Assembly (NCBI RefSeq): GCF_030272615.1
Contig: NC_081410.1
Span: 228,380,915-228,444,914 of the forward strand
Length of the DNA stretch: 64,000 nt
From: Cryptomeria japonica
Taxonomy: Eukaryota > Streptophyta > Pinopsida > Cupressales > Cupressaceae
Direction of reading: 5' to 3'
Below the pieces are notes generated by a model that worked only from the letters and a program-made list of their open reading frames with translations, made no database searches and was not told the DNA's origin. The first letter of the stretch is position 1; the number at the start of each line of letters is the position of its first letter. The position numbers and the translations under genes are program-made. Below are positions 1 through 12,771 of the stretch, one piece after another.

Positions 1-800
1 GAAAAATCTCCTTCTTTTGATGAAAGCCTTGAGCTTAATGGTCTTTGTTTCAAATTGATATGTTGATGAAGATTCTTCCCTCTCAAAATGTGAAGGATGG
101 TCATATGGTGTGACACTTTGTTTTTTGCACTTTGTTTTTTATTTTGCCAAATGTTGGTGTTGAAAATTTTGTGGTGGATGAATACTTGTTTTGTTTTTTT
201 TGAATTGGTTTTGATTTTCTTTGACAAGAAAACAGAGCAAGCACACAAACACAATAATGTTGCCTCAAAAGGCACAAATAAGTGTGGGTCTAAATCAACC
301 CAATCTTTGAACTCTTTGACCCCTTTTCAAATGTTTTTTGTATTTTCTTTTTTTTCAAAAGCCTGAAGTCGATTCAAGTTAACATTGGTCTTGACACAAA
401 ATGAAGACACTTCAAACATACTTTATCCCTAGGGTCAAATGGCCAGTTGCGATAATTTCAGCCCACATCTTGATATTTCTTCAACTTTGGTACTACATAC
501 CTTATGAATCCTGCCATGACAGGTAAGGATGTGATATACTAAGTCTTGCACGAGCATAACAAATAGATGATCCCTATGATGGGGGAGTCACCACTTTTAT
601 CAAGCTACAAGTAGCCTTTCAAAAAGCTATGTTTCTACTCAAGGAAATATGTATGGTGAGTATCTTGGGAGCAAAACCATCTATGCTCTTTAACTGAACT
701 TCTCACAAATATCCCCAATCAATAGAATGGGTGGGCTTCTACATAAAAAGGTGTTTAGTAATTTTTGATGTTTTTGAACATAAGTTCATTCTACAGTGAC
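1..800. other. No gene recognised; AT-rich unique-looking DNA
   Basis: I see no domain, splice-bounded exon or RNA gene here. The open frame at 97-366 on the plus strand is rich in Phe, Leu and Lys from T-rich runs and has no recognisable motif. The stretch may be the upstream part of the LTR-like remnant that follows, but no boundary is visible. Confidence 0.4.
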
Positions 801-2240
801 TCACTTAAGAGCCTTGTAACTTGTGGTGGGGCCCATTTGTCCTATTGGCAAGTTACACTGTAGGAACAGCTATACCCAAGGCTACAGTTTTCGCTCACAC
901 CTGATTTCTATAGCAGCTCGAAGGATTTATCGCGTGAGGTCGTTCCCAAGAGTGATGTGTCTCTTGGCAGGCCTCTCTTAAAAAGATAAACTTTGTCACA
1001 TTCCTAAGCAACTTGGAGTCACTTCTCAAAGACTCCAAAGTCTTTGAAAAGCATTTAATGATTTATGTGCCCAACAAGCTAACCTCTAAAGTCTTCCAAA
1101 CCACTTATGGCTCTTACATGACCATTAATGGTTAAATCCACTTGCACCCATGGTTAGAGACTTTGACCTCTAACTCAACCCTCATGTAACCCATGTGTCT
1201 CCTCAAACATTTATTGCTTTGACCATGGTTATCCTCACTAACTCTTGCACAAGAGTTTATCCATTGGATAAAAGCATTATTCCTTGAATAATGAATTTAT
1301 TCACTCAACTCAACATTAACCCTACCTCCCAAGGTAACCCATGTGTCTCCTCAAGCATTAATGCTTATTCCCTCTCCCCTCAACCCATCTCATGTTGACA
1401 CTTGTCATCCTAGGATTGGGTTGAAAGTCTTCACATGGATCTTAAGCCCTTCAATCTTGACCCTTGTTGAGATTACTCAATCTCAACCATTCATTGCTCC
1501 ATTTTACCTATAAATAGAGCTCATTTCTTCATAATCCAGATCCTGAAAACTTGTATGTATTTAACTTATAGTCAATTTTAGAGAGAGCATTTTAGCATAA
1601 TCACTCATATTGTCATTTTGGACTAAAATAAATCTTAGTTCATTTCATAGCATCTCATATTTAGCTTGTTTTTACACTTGCATAGCATAGTTTAAAAGCA
1701 TTTTCATTCTTGAATCTCCATAAGACATCCATAGTGCAAAAAGCTGCTGAGAGCTACACTTATTTGGAAACTTGGAGAGGAGAGGAACATGGGAGGAGGA
1801 GCTACAAGCATGGTGGAAGGCATTTGGAGATGCCTTGTTGCATTTGTTGTCTTTATTAAATGCTCTATTTTGCTTATAGTGTCTCTCTTGGTATGCATTT
1901 TTAGGATAGTCTTTAATTTGTGATTTCTAACACTAACATCTAACAATTGGTTTCTTGTTTCTTGTTTTGTGTTTGTTTATCCTAACTGACATCCCTTTTT
2001 GCAGAGCATCATTTGGTGAACCTAACGTGAATCCAAGAGCAACCATTTTGAAAACTACTAACTTTTTGAATGTTATAATTGACACACGGGTCGCGCTTTA
2101 GCTCCATTGATCACGCTTTAGCGCCTTCGAAAGTGGGCATTTGAGCATTTTTGTTGGCGAATTAGCGCCATTGTCCGCTAATTAGCGCCTTTGTCATAGT
2201 TCTAGCGCTATTGTCACTCTTCTAGTGCATGTGCGCTCTC
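800..2240 (+). mobile_element. Decayed LTR plus leader remnant, gypsy-like
   Basis: Seen: a TATA-like box (CTATAAATA, 1508-1516) about 500 bases before a possible LTR end near 1990 (AACTGACA). A primer-site-like stretch beginning TTGGTGAACC follows near 2012, then a leader made of GCGCC-type repeats. Known: plant gypsy LTRs often carry a TATA box in the 3' half and a leader of the form TTTGGTGAACC. Inferred: this is the right part of a 5' LTR and the start of an internal region whose coding part is not recognisable. No partner LTR is visible in the window and the left limit is a guess. Confidence 0.3.
2090..2230 (+). repeat. Short degenerate tandem repeat of GCGCC-type motif
   Basis: Six or so imperfect units of the form TTAGCGCC(A/T)TTGTC follow each other with spacing near 20 bases. 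The GC and CpG content stands out from the AT-rich surroundings. It lies where the untranslated leader of the adjoining LTR remnant would be. Confidence 0.55.
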
Positions 2241-3604
2241 TGTCTGGTAGTGTATGATTTTGAATGGTCAACAAATCCATTAATAGGTTGAGAATGGTAT
2301 GTTCATCTGTGAAAAATAGATATGCACACATATAGCACTTGTGATCTTGGTATGCTATTAAAACTAAAATATATGAGATGAGAAAAAAAATTGAATAATG
2401 GGAAAAACAACCATTTCTCAGCATAATTTTTGTGTTCTCCTAAATCATATTAGTATTTATCTCTATTGTATCGATCATATCTTCTATTTTAATGTAGAGA
2501 ATACCAATATCATCCATCTAAATATACTTTAGATTGACTAGATTAGAAGAAATCAAGCCATGAATTGGACATCTCTCATGTACCTTGACGAGTGAGGGGA
2601 CCTTTGGAAGCATAAATGAAAAATCTACTTTTTGACTATCAACTCCTGCTAGCAAATATCATAGGATACATCTCTATTTTTGTTGTGTGAACCTAAGAGA
2701 ATGTCTTATCCCAAAATGATGAATTAAGAGAGTAGAATAACATTTTTTCTTTTAGATTGACCTACAAAAATGTCTTCATCTATGGTTGTCAAAGAATTAG
2801 GAAAAAAAGGTATTCACCACAAAAGAATACTCTTTTGATATGTATTGCACATCTTCCTTATGAAAATCAACCTTGAGAAGTGTAAGATCACCATGGCCTT
2901 TTTAACTTGTTCTTCCTTAAGTGTCATTAATTCAATAGCTTCTTTATTAGATGTTGATACAACAATAGATGTAGGTGGTAAAAATGTATCATTAGTTTAA
3001 TCATTCAAAGAACCTTCTTTCATCAATGGTGAAGAAAAATAAATGACTTTCTATGCAAACAAAGCCATCAATTAAAGTGGCAACAACATGGAATAACGAC
3101 ATTTTGAAAATGTACATCTAATTGAACTTTGTCTAGTTGTGTGCTTTGTATTTTTTTTCTATCAACAATTTAGACTCCTCAAACTTATTTTCTACACTCA
3201 GTCATAATGTGATAAGTAAAAATCATATGCTCAAAATACTTTGATTATGAAGAAGGAAAAGAGGATGAAATACATAATTTCTCATCAACCACTTGATTGT
3301 TTGTAATTACAATTATATCCTTAAATATAGAACTATTATGTACCATGTAAATATCATCATTTGAAATTTATTCTTCAACATCACTATCTACTTTTTGTAT
3401 TTCATTCAATAAATCATCATTCAAAAGATCAAAACATTGGGATGACAACATGATAGGATTTTTAAACTAAATTTTTTTAGGGAAAAGTTAATTTTCAATC
3501 CCTTCTTGTGCATCTTCAAATTTAGCTAGAGAGGTTTCCTCCTTAATAAATAAATAATTGTATAAATTTTTTACTAGTTTGGGTTAGTTTCTTTAAAGGT
3601 TTAG
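2241..3604. other. No gene recognised; AT-rich, possible old coding remnant
   Basis: Strongly AT-rich sequence with poly-A and poly-T runs. Parts read weakly like protein on the minus strand (roughly 2,750-3,000), but frames are too broken and no family is recognisable. It is the left flank of element A. Confidence 0.3.
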
Positions 3605-4269
3605 TGTCGTAAATTGTATCTCTCTACAATTTGACACTCATTTTGGGCTCACTTTGGTAGTTGTCCCTCATGACCTTGATTCATGCCTAATTGTGCTCAA
3701 CCAATGGTCATTTCTAGAAACCCAACTAAATCTTATGCTCACTAACAATGATTTCATCCCAAAAAGCTAGGACTGTGGCACCTAGCTCCATAGACCTCCT
3801 AGACTATGGTTCCTAGCACCATGGTCTAACCATTTTGGGCCAAAATTTGAAATCATAATGGTTGAGATTTTGATTACTAACAAAGTGCTCCCCAATGTCA
3901 AACTTCTTCAAAATTTAAATATGAAAAGGTGTAAGTTGTGATAAATACAACTTGCTCCCTCATTTGAATATCTTATCTCATCTACATCTTTCAAGTTCAC
4001 TCTCCTATCACTCCAATTAAACAATTCAATCAGACATCTTCAAGGCAATTGAGGAGAAACTTAAATTCAAGAATTCAAGCATTCAATTTCAGAAATAATG
4101 ATCAAGCTATGTGTTCCTATATGAATGAAGGCGTGCATTGACACCTATCAAGAAACATCAAGCTTTGTGTGAGGATTCAAGGCAAGGAGTTTCCCGTCAA
4201 GGTATCATTTGTCAATTCAAGCATTTCCTTAAGGTTTTTAGCCTTTTCCCTACCAGGGGTAAGCTCTCT

Positions 4270-5783
4270 TGATAGTTATGATACTTAATATAAGTACAGA
4301 TCCAATAGCCAACAAGATGAGGGGGGGAGGGAAACTTAATCATCCATAAAAACATCAGATTCAAGCTCGGTAACATATATATCAGCAATATAACCAAAAC
4401 TGTTAAACATGCAAACTCGAAAGCATATGAACAATATAAACCTCATAACACCAAATTTAATGTGGAAACCCAAATAGGGAAAAACCACTGTGGGATTTTG
4501 GGCCCACTAAGAAATATAATCTTCTAGAGTATGCTCGGTTAAAAGCAAATCCTGTTAAAGATTACAAACACATTGCTAGATGTGACCCGGTTAAGGGATT
4601 TCCCTCAGATCTGTTAGGATCTTCACTTTGTTAGAAGTGACCTTGTTAAAGGATTTCAACCACTCAATCAAAATGTCACCTTGCTAGAGGGTTTACATAT
4701 AAGACTGTTAAGTCCACTCGGTTAAGAGATTTTCTGTCACTTTCACAAAATAACAATAATAAAATCTATCTGCAACTTCACATCTAAAATGCTAAAGCAG
4801 ATTCTTATTTGTTCAATACAATCTAGACATAGAACTAATCTTGTCTATCTGTTGGGCTTCTATACTCTGTTATTCTAACAGGTCTTCAAGCTTTTGTGCT
4901 CGATAATCACTATGTAGTATCCCTATGCATACATTTGCCCGCATACATTGTTTATCAACAGTTTCCTATTTATAAACAATTAGATAACCACTTAATCTCC
5001 TTGATCACATTTCCCATGATCAATCATAGCCATCAGATCTTCAATCTTGTCCAAGTTCAATGCATCTTTCAATCTGAAAACATTTTACCCCACCTTGGAA
5101 CATGCATACTAGTCTTGGAACTTGTGCCAGGGTATTGTGATTCAATCTAAGTTGTAGATCTTCATGCCAACTTTTCATTGCCTTAGATTCGTTAACAAAC
5201 TTCTTCCACAGCTTACCAATCATTTAATCCACTCTAGCTCGTCAGCTTCCTTCATTAAATACCGCATGTAAACATTTAATGCATTCTGTTATAGCTCGGT
5301 TACAACTCGGTAACAACTGGGTGAATACTAAACTTCACTCGGTAGACATTCCACCTTCATTAACTGATAGTGATAACCTTAGGGTTTACCGACTAGGTTC
5401 CCTACTTGATAACATAGTATAGTATTAACCTTTACACTTTACAACATATGTATGATGTTAAAACAATCTAAAACATCATGATCTCATCATTGTCTGACTC
5501 GGTAGTAGTTGCCCATTGAATACCTTATTCATCCCCTTATTCATCATATTCTTTCCCGTGTCTTTTACCGACATCTTTATAATCTTCATATCATACTTCT
5601 CAAGATATGGCAACATCATACTGAATTAGAAAATCAATTTCTTGACATCAATGACAAAATAATAATATCAAGACAGTAAAACATCTTTAATCAGTTATAT
5701 CCATAATTATCAACAACCTTCTCAATGGCCTCATGAAATGCCAACAATCTTCCATTGTCTTTTATAATGCAATATTGCCAACA
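4270..5783 (-). mobile_element. Solo LTR G (copia-type), inside the LTR of element A
   Basis: The 1,514-base unit begins TGATAG and ends GCCAACA. It is flanked by a perfect 5-base duplication TCTCT (4,265-4,269 and 5,784-5,788), so this is a complete insertion footprint. No internal region is present, so it is a solo LTR left by LTR-LTR recombination. It has a G-run (4,320-4,330) and the block GTGGAAACCC...GGGAAAAACCAC (near 4,461-4,490) in the same arrangement as LTRs E and F. Orientation is set by analogy with copia element E, which reads on the minus strand. Confidence 0.85.
4528..4745. repeat. Degenerate GGTTAA-GGATTT repeats inside LTR G
   Basis: Five to six imperfect units with the core (C/T)GGTTAA(A/G)GGATTT or GTTAGAGGTT, spaced 35-50 bases apart, make up the central part of the LTR. 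The array looks like internal growth of the LTR, not coding sequence. Confidence 0.45.
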
Positions 5784-6399
5784 TCTCTTTCATCTATCAT
5801 TTTTGTAGTGGAGGTGGAAACACCTACCCGTGGATTGACTTAGGCAAGCCCCTATGCAACACAACATTTTTCACTCTTTTATGTTTGCAAGTTACAAAGT
5901 CGGTAGCCAAAAGTTGCAAAATTTCACAAAGTAAATTGAGATATATAGTTCCAAACTTTGAATATGTGAAAAGCCTAGGTCTATGTTGATTTGCACACAT
6001 GACCGACACATTCTGGCTAAATTTTGGAGGGAATGATCTACATAGCATCCTGATCTGAAATCCAAAGTTTTAGCTAATGGAAGGTCTAGTGTGCCTAACA
6101 CACTTGACCAAAAATTTCAAGCTCAAATTTTAGTGGTAGGTTCCTTTTAGTACCTTATTTCTATATTTGTACCTATGTGTTAACTTTTTGTTTTGTATTT
6201 GCATCATGTTACCTAGTTCTCACATCTTCATTTCAAATATATCCAATCATATCCATTCACATCAAAAGGGAACAATTAATCACAGTTCTCATCTCTCTTA
6301 GAGGACTGAAGTTGAAACTAATTTATTGTTCCCCAATTAAATATTTTGAAATGGTGATGAATCATCTTCTCTTAATCCAACACCTATCCTGCCTAATTA

Positions 6400-7407
6400 C
6401 TAATAATCCTTCCCCTTGTGCTTCTCATGATGAGGACAACCCTTTAGTACAAGTGCCTAATAAACAATTGGCGAAGATAGACAAGCAATTGGAAAATGTT
6501 CAACAATTTTGAGTCAAGAACACATGGTTGGAGAGGTAGTCCCCTTAATTGAGAGTCTAACGAAGATGATTCAAAGTGATTAACATGGTGTGGAATTTCT
6601 ACATAGCATAGCTCACATAGTGGATGAAAACACTATGAAGATAGCTAGTTGCATGGAAGTGCTTGGATATTTTTCTCCTCCAACCCAATTTAAGATACCT
6701 ATGCCTACAACAATACCCAATGTTCCTACCTAAACATCTACTACCATTACTACTATTGCACTAAATGGTAATGTTATCCATGTTAGTAATGGGTTAACTC
6801 CAATCAATCAATATGGTTATGTTCCACCTTCGACCAATCTCCCTTTTGTTTCTCAAAACATACATCAACCATCTCCTCCACCCACCACAATGTTCAACCT
6901 GCCTACCATATTATATCTTCAAATCCTCCATCACAATCCAACTTTTCCCAAATCAATTCACTCACCAATGCTGCCATAACCCACAAAATGTTTCATCCTT
7001 ACAACAAAATTGCCTAACACAACCTAATCCCAATCCACTATCCCTTCATATATCACAAGTAGCCCACTTTCCATTGAGATCCTTCAAAACCAACTCCCAC
7101 AAAACTTTGAGATTCCTCGTTTTTAGAAATATAATGGAAAAGGTGACTCTCATGCTCGTGAAATATTTTCTGCTTTATGTAGTGATTTCTTCTTTTGACA
7201 ATTTTTTTTTTGCAAAAATCTTCCCTCGATCCTTTAAAAATTGCTTAGAAATGGTTTTTCTCCTTGCCTAATAATTAAAATGTTAATTTTCAACAATTGG
7301 TGGATGCATTCTTGCAACATTTTTAAAACAACATTGAGCCACAAGTTACATTGATTGATTTATTACATTGTAAACAACGTGTTAAGGAAAAACCTAAATA
7401 TGATAGT
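6400..7407 (+). pseudogene. gag-like fossil of element A (left part)
   Basis: Plus-strand frames carry runs such as DEDNPLVQVPNKQLAKIDKQ (near 6,430) and, near 7,100, a segment of the form FEIPRF-KYNGKGDSHA that resembles the start of plant gypsy gag domains (IP.F.KYDG.GDPHAH). A gag-like helical stretch continues to 7,407, where element B begins, and the reading resumes at 21,486. The copy is broken in many places. Function in life would have been the capsid/nucleocapsid polyprotein. Family assignment below Ty3/gypsy is not possible from this much sequence. Confidence 0.55.
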
Positions 7408-8650
7408 TGTTAATATTATTTTGTGATCATTCGCAAGCATCATTTTGGTATAGTTTTGGCCCCCTTCTTTTGATTTTCAACCCGCTTTCCTATTCGTTAG
7501 AACACGTGCCAAGTGGTGTCTCAGCGTTGCTCTGAGAGGCTGTTTTTTCTCACCTACTATTGAGGGAACGCAGAGTTGTCGCGTGGCTCAAGCCGTTTCC
7601 TCGGGGTGTGCTTCTCGACCCCACCATCCCTCGTGTAAAGGTAGCGACACTTGGTACCCCCGCGTTGCACGTTCCAGTCCTCTTTTTGCGCTCGACTTTG
7701 GGTCTCCCCCAAGTCACTGCGAGTCTTCCATTATGGTTTGTGAACCAGAATGTGGTTTGCACCGCGCTTTTCTTGTTTGGCAGGTGTAGGGGTCGCCATG
7801 ATGCGGTTGAGGAAGCTGAGTAATACTACGTTACTCCATAGCTTGCACCAAGAAGTCCTCTGTGTGTGTGTGGACTAGTATTTAGCAATATTTTCACATA
7901 TTAAGTTTTATTCGCCCACTTTTCCCGCATACAGAGGTAACAACTTTGAAGGCCATTTTCACTGGGGTAGCGTCTCACAGAGTGCCACAGTGGGAGATTC
8001 TTGTCAAAAGCAGTTGCTAGGATTTTGTTGATGTTGTGTATTGTTTGTTAAGAGTCGGGGGCTCTATATAGGCCTTCTTTTTCTGCTTTTTGGGAGGTTC
8101 AGACTTGAGAGAGATTTTTAGACTTTGGCTCATTAAAGAAGCCTTTATGTTAATTAAATTTGGTGAATGATAGACATGTCAAATTGTTCCTATGGCCTTT
8201 ATGATTGTTTTATTTGAAGCTTAATGGACTAACTTCTATTTATTTTCGAATTTGATAACTTATGTGATATATGTTGTGAGACTCCACAGATTAAACTATG
8301 TTTTAGGACTTGTTATCTGTTGGATGAATGGTGAATGTCAGATTATGTTGAATGAGTTTTTTGTTGAATTATCCTCGAAAATAGTTCTGAGCATGTAGAT
8401 TGTTGAATGAGCTTTAAAACCGCATGTATCTGGGTTTCATATGTTGTTAGTGTTTTCAAAAATATTATGGCATATCGCCCAAGTAGTGTAGCTTGTTTTT
8501 AAGTTTTCCTCTTCCCCTTTTCTCCCCCAATTATATGAAGAGTCGGCTTCTCAAACCCAGAGGTCATTCAGTGAGTCTCGCGCAAAAGGTCCCCCATCAC
8601 TGAAATTCCAATAAGGTTGTTAGCGTTTAATGCAAAATTAAGAGTCAATA
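7408..8650 (+). repeat. Left (5') LTR of element B
   Basis: Begins TGTTAATATT and ends AGTCAATA, matching the right LTR throughout. It has a TATA-like box in GCTCTATATAGG (near 8,071). It is longer than its partner because two blocks, about 130 bases (near 7,810-7,940) and about 30 bases (near 8,240), are present only here. After it, GTTCTTTTTTTGGCATGCC (from 8,651) is the likely primer-site region; I could not match it to a tRNA. Confidence 0.93.
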
Positions 8651-8875
8651 GTTCTTTTTTTGGCATGCCTGATGGGACCGTAATTTTGATCAAGCCTAAG
8701 AAAGTTTATGAGTCATAAACATGTTATCAGGAGCCAAACAACTTTAAATCCTAGCTTTCTTCTCCCACCATTGGTAAGTGTCCATTCGCCCGCAGCTACT
8801 TCTTCTCAAAATCCACCTAATTTCCCTGCGGTACTTGTTCCCATAGCAATGACTTAGATTCCTCCTAGAAACTTT

Positions 8876-10165
8876 GTGACTTGGAATAGCAGTAGCCCTC
8901 TCATTCCTCCTATTCCACCTACAGTATGGAGGCCAATTCCTACCTTTGCGCTAAAAGTTGTCCCTAAATTCACCGGAGAGTGTTCCAAGACGTCGAGGGA
9001 ACACCTACAAGTTGTGGTCGATGTCTGCACCGTCCATAACATTATAGAGAAAAATGTAGTTCTAAGATTACTTGCGGCTTCATTCAAAGGGAAATCTTTA
9101 GATTGGTACAGATCTCTTGGTCCCAACTCTATAACCAATTGGGATGAGTTGGGTGATCGCTTCTTTGAGATATTTTCCGACAAGGCTAACAGATCATCCC
9201 TAATACAACAATTGATTACCATAAAAAGAGCTCCTCAAGAAGCGGTGACAGAATTCAATATGAGATTTCAGAGGACCTGACAAAGAATATCGTTGTCTGC
9301 TTGTCCACCTACAGACATGGCGTTTGTTTTTTTATCTAAAAGCCTTCAATTTGAATATATCTATGATGATCCAATCTCTCGGAGGAAATACTCTCCTAGA
9401 TGCGTATGATTTGGCGGTCCGAGCATAAAACAATTTAATTGATGTTGGAAAACTTGCGCCACAACCGCTCATGTCAGTCTTTCCTGAGTTATCAAATCAA
9501 GTTCCTGAGCCAGACGTGCCTAGCACATCTACACCCTAATCTATGTATGTGTATCCCGGATCCCAACAAGCAACTACGCCTTCCCCCTCATCTTTGGGTG
9601 TAGAAGTCAATGATATGAAAAATTTGTTGAGATCTTTCTCAAATGAAATCGTTAATTTGAAAAGATCCCAAATCCCACCTGTTAGACCTCCCTTCCAACG
9701 AAATTTCCAAGGAAATAGACCCACATATCAGCAAAACCAACATGCGAATAACCAAACTTCCTCAAGTCAGTCGAATGGACAAATAGTTCCAGTGTCCAAT
9801 CCTTTGCAAACTATCTATCCCAGCACCAATAAAGAGTTGACCGTAGGACATAATAATCTAGCGGATGACACCAATTCTTGGTGTTTTCCCATGTAACAAT
9901 GCCCACGCCCCAAAAAAATGCCCGAAAGACAATTTGCAACAAAAAAATTGCAGATCAGCGAATCCAAGGTGTTGCTTTAGATGATTCAGTTTACGCATCC
10001 CCTGACATGGACAATGTGGCTCTCATCGCACAGATGCAAGGTATGTCAATAGAGCAGGAAATGGAGATAGCTCCGGACCATGCATTATTCTCTTGGATGG
10101 AGGATGAGGACGTCGTGCTCACAAATGGCATAATCTCATCAAGCTCGGAGGCTCCTCAAGTGTAG
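8876..10165 (+). pseudogene. gag region of element B
   Basis: Consecutive plus-strand frames (8,876-9,280, 9,543-9,896, 9,878-10,165) carry a gag core. Seen near 9,000-9,280: FTGECSKTSREHLQ, then LDWYRSLGPNSITNWDEL, the (W/L)-(F/Y)..L....I..W..L pattern of the plant retrotransposon gag domain, then the Q-rich stretch PPFQRNFQGNRPTYQQNQ. This part would have made the structural shell of the particle. It sits right after the leader, as expected. It is broken, so no intact polyprotein is made. Confidence 0.85.
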
Positions 10166-10533
10166 TTAGATTACAACCTCTGGTCAAAAAGATATTTTAC
10201 GGGAGAGAATGTAGGCACATAGGGGAGGTTCATCTCAGATAAAGTTCCTGAGCAACTATGGTTACTGCCACATATTCGAGAGAGAATTTTATTCCCTATA
10301 AGCCGAGAGAGGCAAAAACATCAGTGTCATTAGTATTGGACATGGTAGAGTAGCTAAAGAAAGCCTTGGCTAACGTCTCCTTATGGGATCTCCTTAGCAT
10401 CCCAGAGCAAAAGAATCGGTTGAAAGAAGCTCTTTTAGAGGTGGAGAAACCTGCTGGCAGGAATGTTGCTAGTTCTTCATGAGCTAGTGAAGAAAGATTT
10501 GAGCCCCCCGCAGAACAATCACACTCACTGACG

Positions 10534-10875
10534 GTGTTGACAAATAAGGTCGTATCGCCTAGATCCCAAGTGGAAGGTAAGCCTAAACCAAACCCTTTCT
10601 ATTTGACCCTCATAGTAAGAGAGAACATTTTACACAATTCTATGATAGATTCTGGTGCTAGGACCACCGTCATGCCTAAGCAAATTGCTGAGGTTTTGAA
10701 CATTAAATATGAACCTTTAACTAGGGGTGTTATGCAACTAGATGGAAATAAAGTCCAGATTGTGGGTCTTATTAAAAGCCTTTCGTTGACATTGTTTACG
10801 TGTCCTAGTATCATCGTTTCTCAAGAAGTACTAGTTATTGACATACCACATGTTTTCGACCTCTGCCTTTCCTGA
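10534..10875 (+). pseudogene. Aspartic protease region of element B
   Basis: The 113-residue frame contains NSMIDSGARTTVMPKQIAEV, where DSGA is the retropepsin active-site motif of plant gypsy elements, followed by the hydrophobic ILVIDIPH-type strand typical of the domain's second half. In life it would cut the Gag-Pol polyprotein. It follows gag and precedes the first RNase H-like domain. It is part of a dead element. Confidence 0.85.
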
Positions 10876-11240
10876 GACTTCACCACCAAAATAGGAGGTT
10901 ACCTATCTTTAGATTGGTCCCACCTCATTCTCCGGACCCAGCGTGGTGCTAAGCTCAAAATTCTTTCAGAACCTCTACACACCGAGCATGTAGCTGATTA
11001 GGCTATGCTCAATTTTGATCCTACTCATACCTCCATCTCTAATGAGAAGAGAAAAATGGTAGAACTTCTAGAGGATGAAGAGGTGACCGGGGATATTACA
11101 CCATAGTAGGAAGTTTTTCTCAACAAATTCATAAATTTTGATCCATATTCCAATTACCATGCCACAGGTCTCAGTACCTAGTGTATTTTTTATGAGGATC
11201 AAGTTATCCCGAAACTAAGGGTACACTAACCAAGGAAGAG

Positions 11241-11630
11241 TTGTCTTCTATGCTATGGACCTTGCACTTTGATAGTGTAAGATGCAAGGTAGGTTCAAGT
11301 GCTGGAATTTGCCTTACTTTGCCTTCGGGTGAACAAATCTTGAGATCTTTCTGCCTACAATTTGCTTGCTCCAATAATGAAGCAGAATATGAAGGGTTGA
11401 TCCAAGGCCTAAGTTTAGCAGAAAGGATGGGTATAAAGCAGCTGAAAGTTTTGGGTGATTCTGAGTTGATCGTACACCAGGTCTAAGGAATCTCAAGTGC
11501 CAAGAACATCTGCATGAGGTCCTATCGTCATAGGACATGGAATTTGATTGAAAGCTTTGATGCCTTCAACATCCAGAGGATTCCTCAAAAGACAAATGCA
11601 TCCGCTGATCGGATGGCCACTATTGGGTCG
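11241..11630 (+). pseudogene. First RNase H-like domain of B, upstream of RT
   Basis: Seen: WTLHFDSVRCKVGSSAGICL, then FACSNNEAEYEGLIQGLSLA, then LKVLGDSELIVHQV, then IPQKTNASADRMATIGSQF downstream. These are the four landmark blocks (D, E, D, D) of the type I RNase H fold in the form found in the additional RNase H of plant Tat-lineage gypsy elements. It lies between protease and RT. The canonical gypsy RNase H is found separately after RT, so B carries two. The usual reported position of the extra domain is after RT/RNase H; I am not certain how common the upstream position is. Confidence 0.8.
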
Positions 11631-11878
11631 CAATTCAACCCTATTGTGGCCTTGCTCGCCAACCCCCATTCGGTCTGTGTGATCGTTCGACCAACTATTC
11701 TAGACAATGACACTCACTGGCAAGTTTTTGAGACATGAGAAAATTGTTTTGTTCATTCAAAACTCTAGAGAGTTTGCTAATCAATTGCAGTCTAAAGTAA
11801 AGGAGGCTTACGGGGATCAAATCATTCAATTGAAATCCAACAAGCTCCCAAATGGATTGATCACCCTAGAGAATTTAT

Positions 11879-12750
11879 TTGACCCATGATGATGCTAAAA
11901 ATGACAAGCAAAAACTCACAGCCGATAAAGGTGACTACATCGAAATGTCATTAGGGAATGGGAGGACACTTAAGATCAGAAAGGAAGTTCCCCTAGAAGA
12001 TCGAGAGAGATTGGCTCGATATTGTGATGAATATGTGGGCATTCTAGCATGGTCATATGAGGATTTGAAAGGTTACAGTTCGAGCATCATTCAGCACACC
12101 ATTGAGCTTGTTGATGAGGCCAAGCCGGTTCGACAAAAGCAGAGACCTGTCAATCCGAAGGTTGAATTTCTTATGGTGCAATAATTGAAGAAATTGATAG
12201 AGTCCAAGATCGTCTACCCCATCAAGCATGGTACATGGGTATCAAATTTGGTACCAGTCAGAAGGAAGAATGGGGATATCTGACTCTATGTAGACTCTTG
12301 TGAGTTGAACCAAGCCTCTCTAAAAGACCATTACCCTTTGTCACCCATGGAACAATTGTTAAGTACTGTAGAAAGGTCGGAGATGTTTTCGATGATGGAT
12401 GGATTCTCAAGTTATAACTAAGTGTTGGTAAAGACAAAAGACCAACATAAGACAACCTTCACAACCAATGGGGAACATTTGCTTACCAAAAAATGTCGTT
12501 TGGATTGTCAAACGTAGGCGCCACTTTTCAGAGAGCTATGGATCTGGCTTTTAAGGAGATCGTTAATAAAATCATCCTCATCTACTTGGATGACTTGATG
12601 GTGTTTTCAAAGTGTAAAGAAGGTCATGTCGATCATCTCAAGCTAGTTTTCCAAAAGTGTTTGGAATTCGGCATTTCATTAAACCCAAAGAAATGCATCT
12701 TTGGGGTCCCGCAAGGGAAACTATTGGGACATGTAGTATCAAAAGAATGA
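11879..12750 (+). pseudogene. Reverse transcriptase region of element B
   Basis: The segment before the fingers reads GILAWSYEDLKGYSSSIIQH and KPVRQKQRPVNPK, typical of the connection to RT in plant gypsy Pol. The palm follows with MSFGLSNVGATFQRAMDLAF and IILIYLDDLMVFSK, where YLDD is the catalytic box, then the LNPKKCIFGVPQGKLLGHVV thumb entry. In life it copies the element RNA to DNA. It is broken. Confidence 0.92.
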
Positions 12751-12771
12751 GTCTACATCAATCCAGATCAA

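Larger units (their letters stand above)
3605..6365 (+). repeat. Left LTR of element A, split by solo LTR G
   Basis: The sequence from 3,605 matches the copy from 25,639 in order and orientation. After removal of G (4,270-5,783) the match resumes at 5,822 and runs to about 6,365. It opens TGTCGTAAATTG and has a short inverted repeat at 3,611-3,632. By eye the two copies differ at very roughly 15-20% of positions, which makes A old. The exact 3' end and the primer site are not clear. Confidence 0.7.

Noticed and set aside
7560-7823. Overlapping open frames on both strands in the left LTR of B
   Set aside because: They lie in LTR sequence; the partner LTR carries similar but different frames, as expected of noncoding GC-rich LTR DNA.
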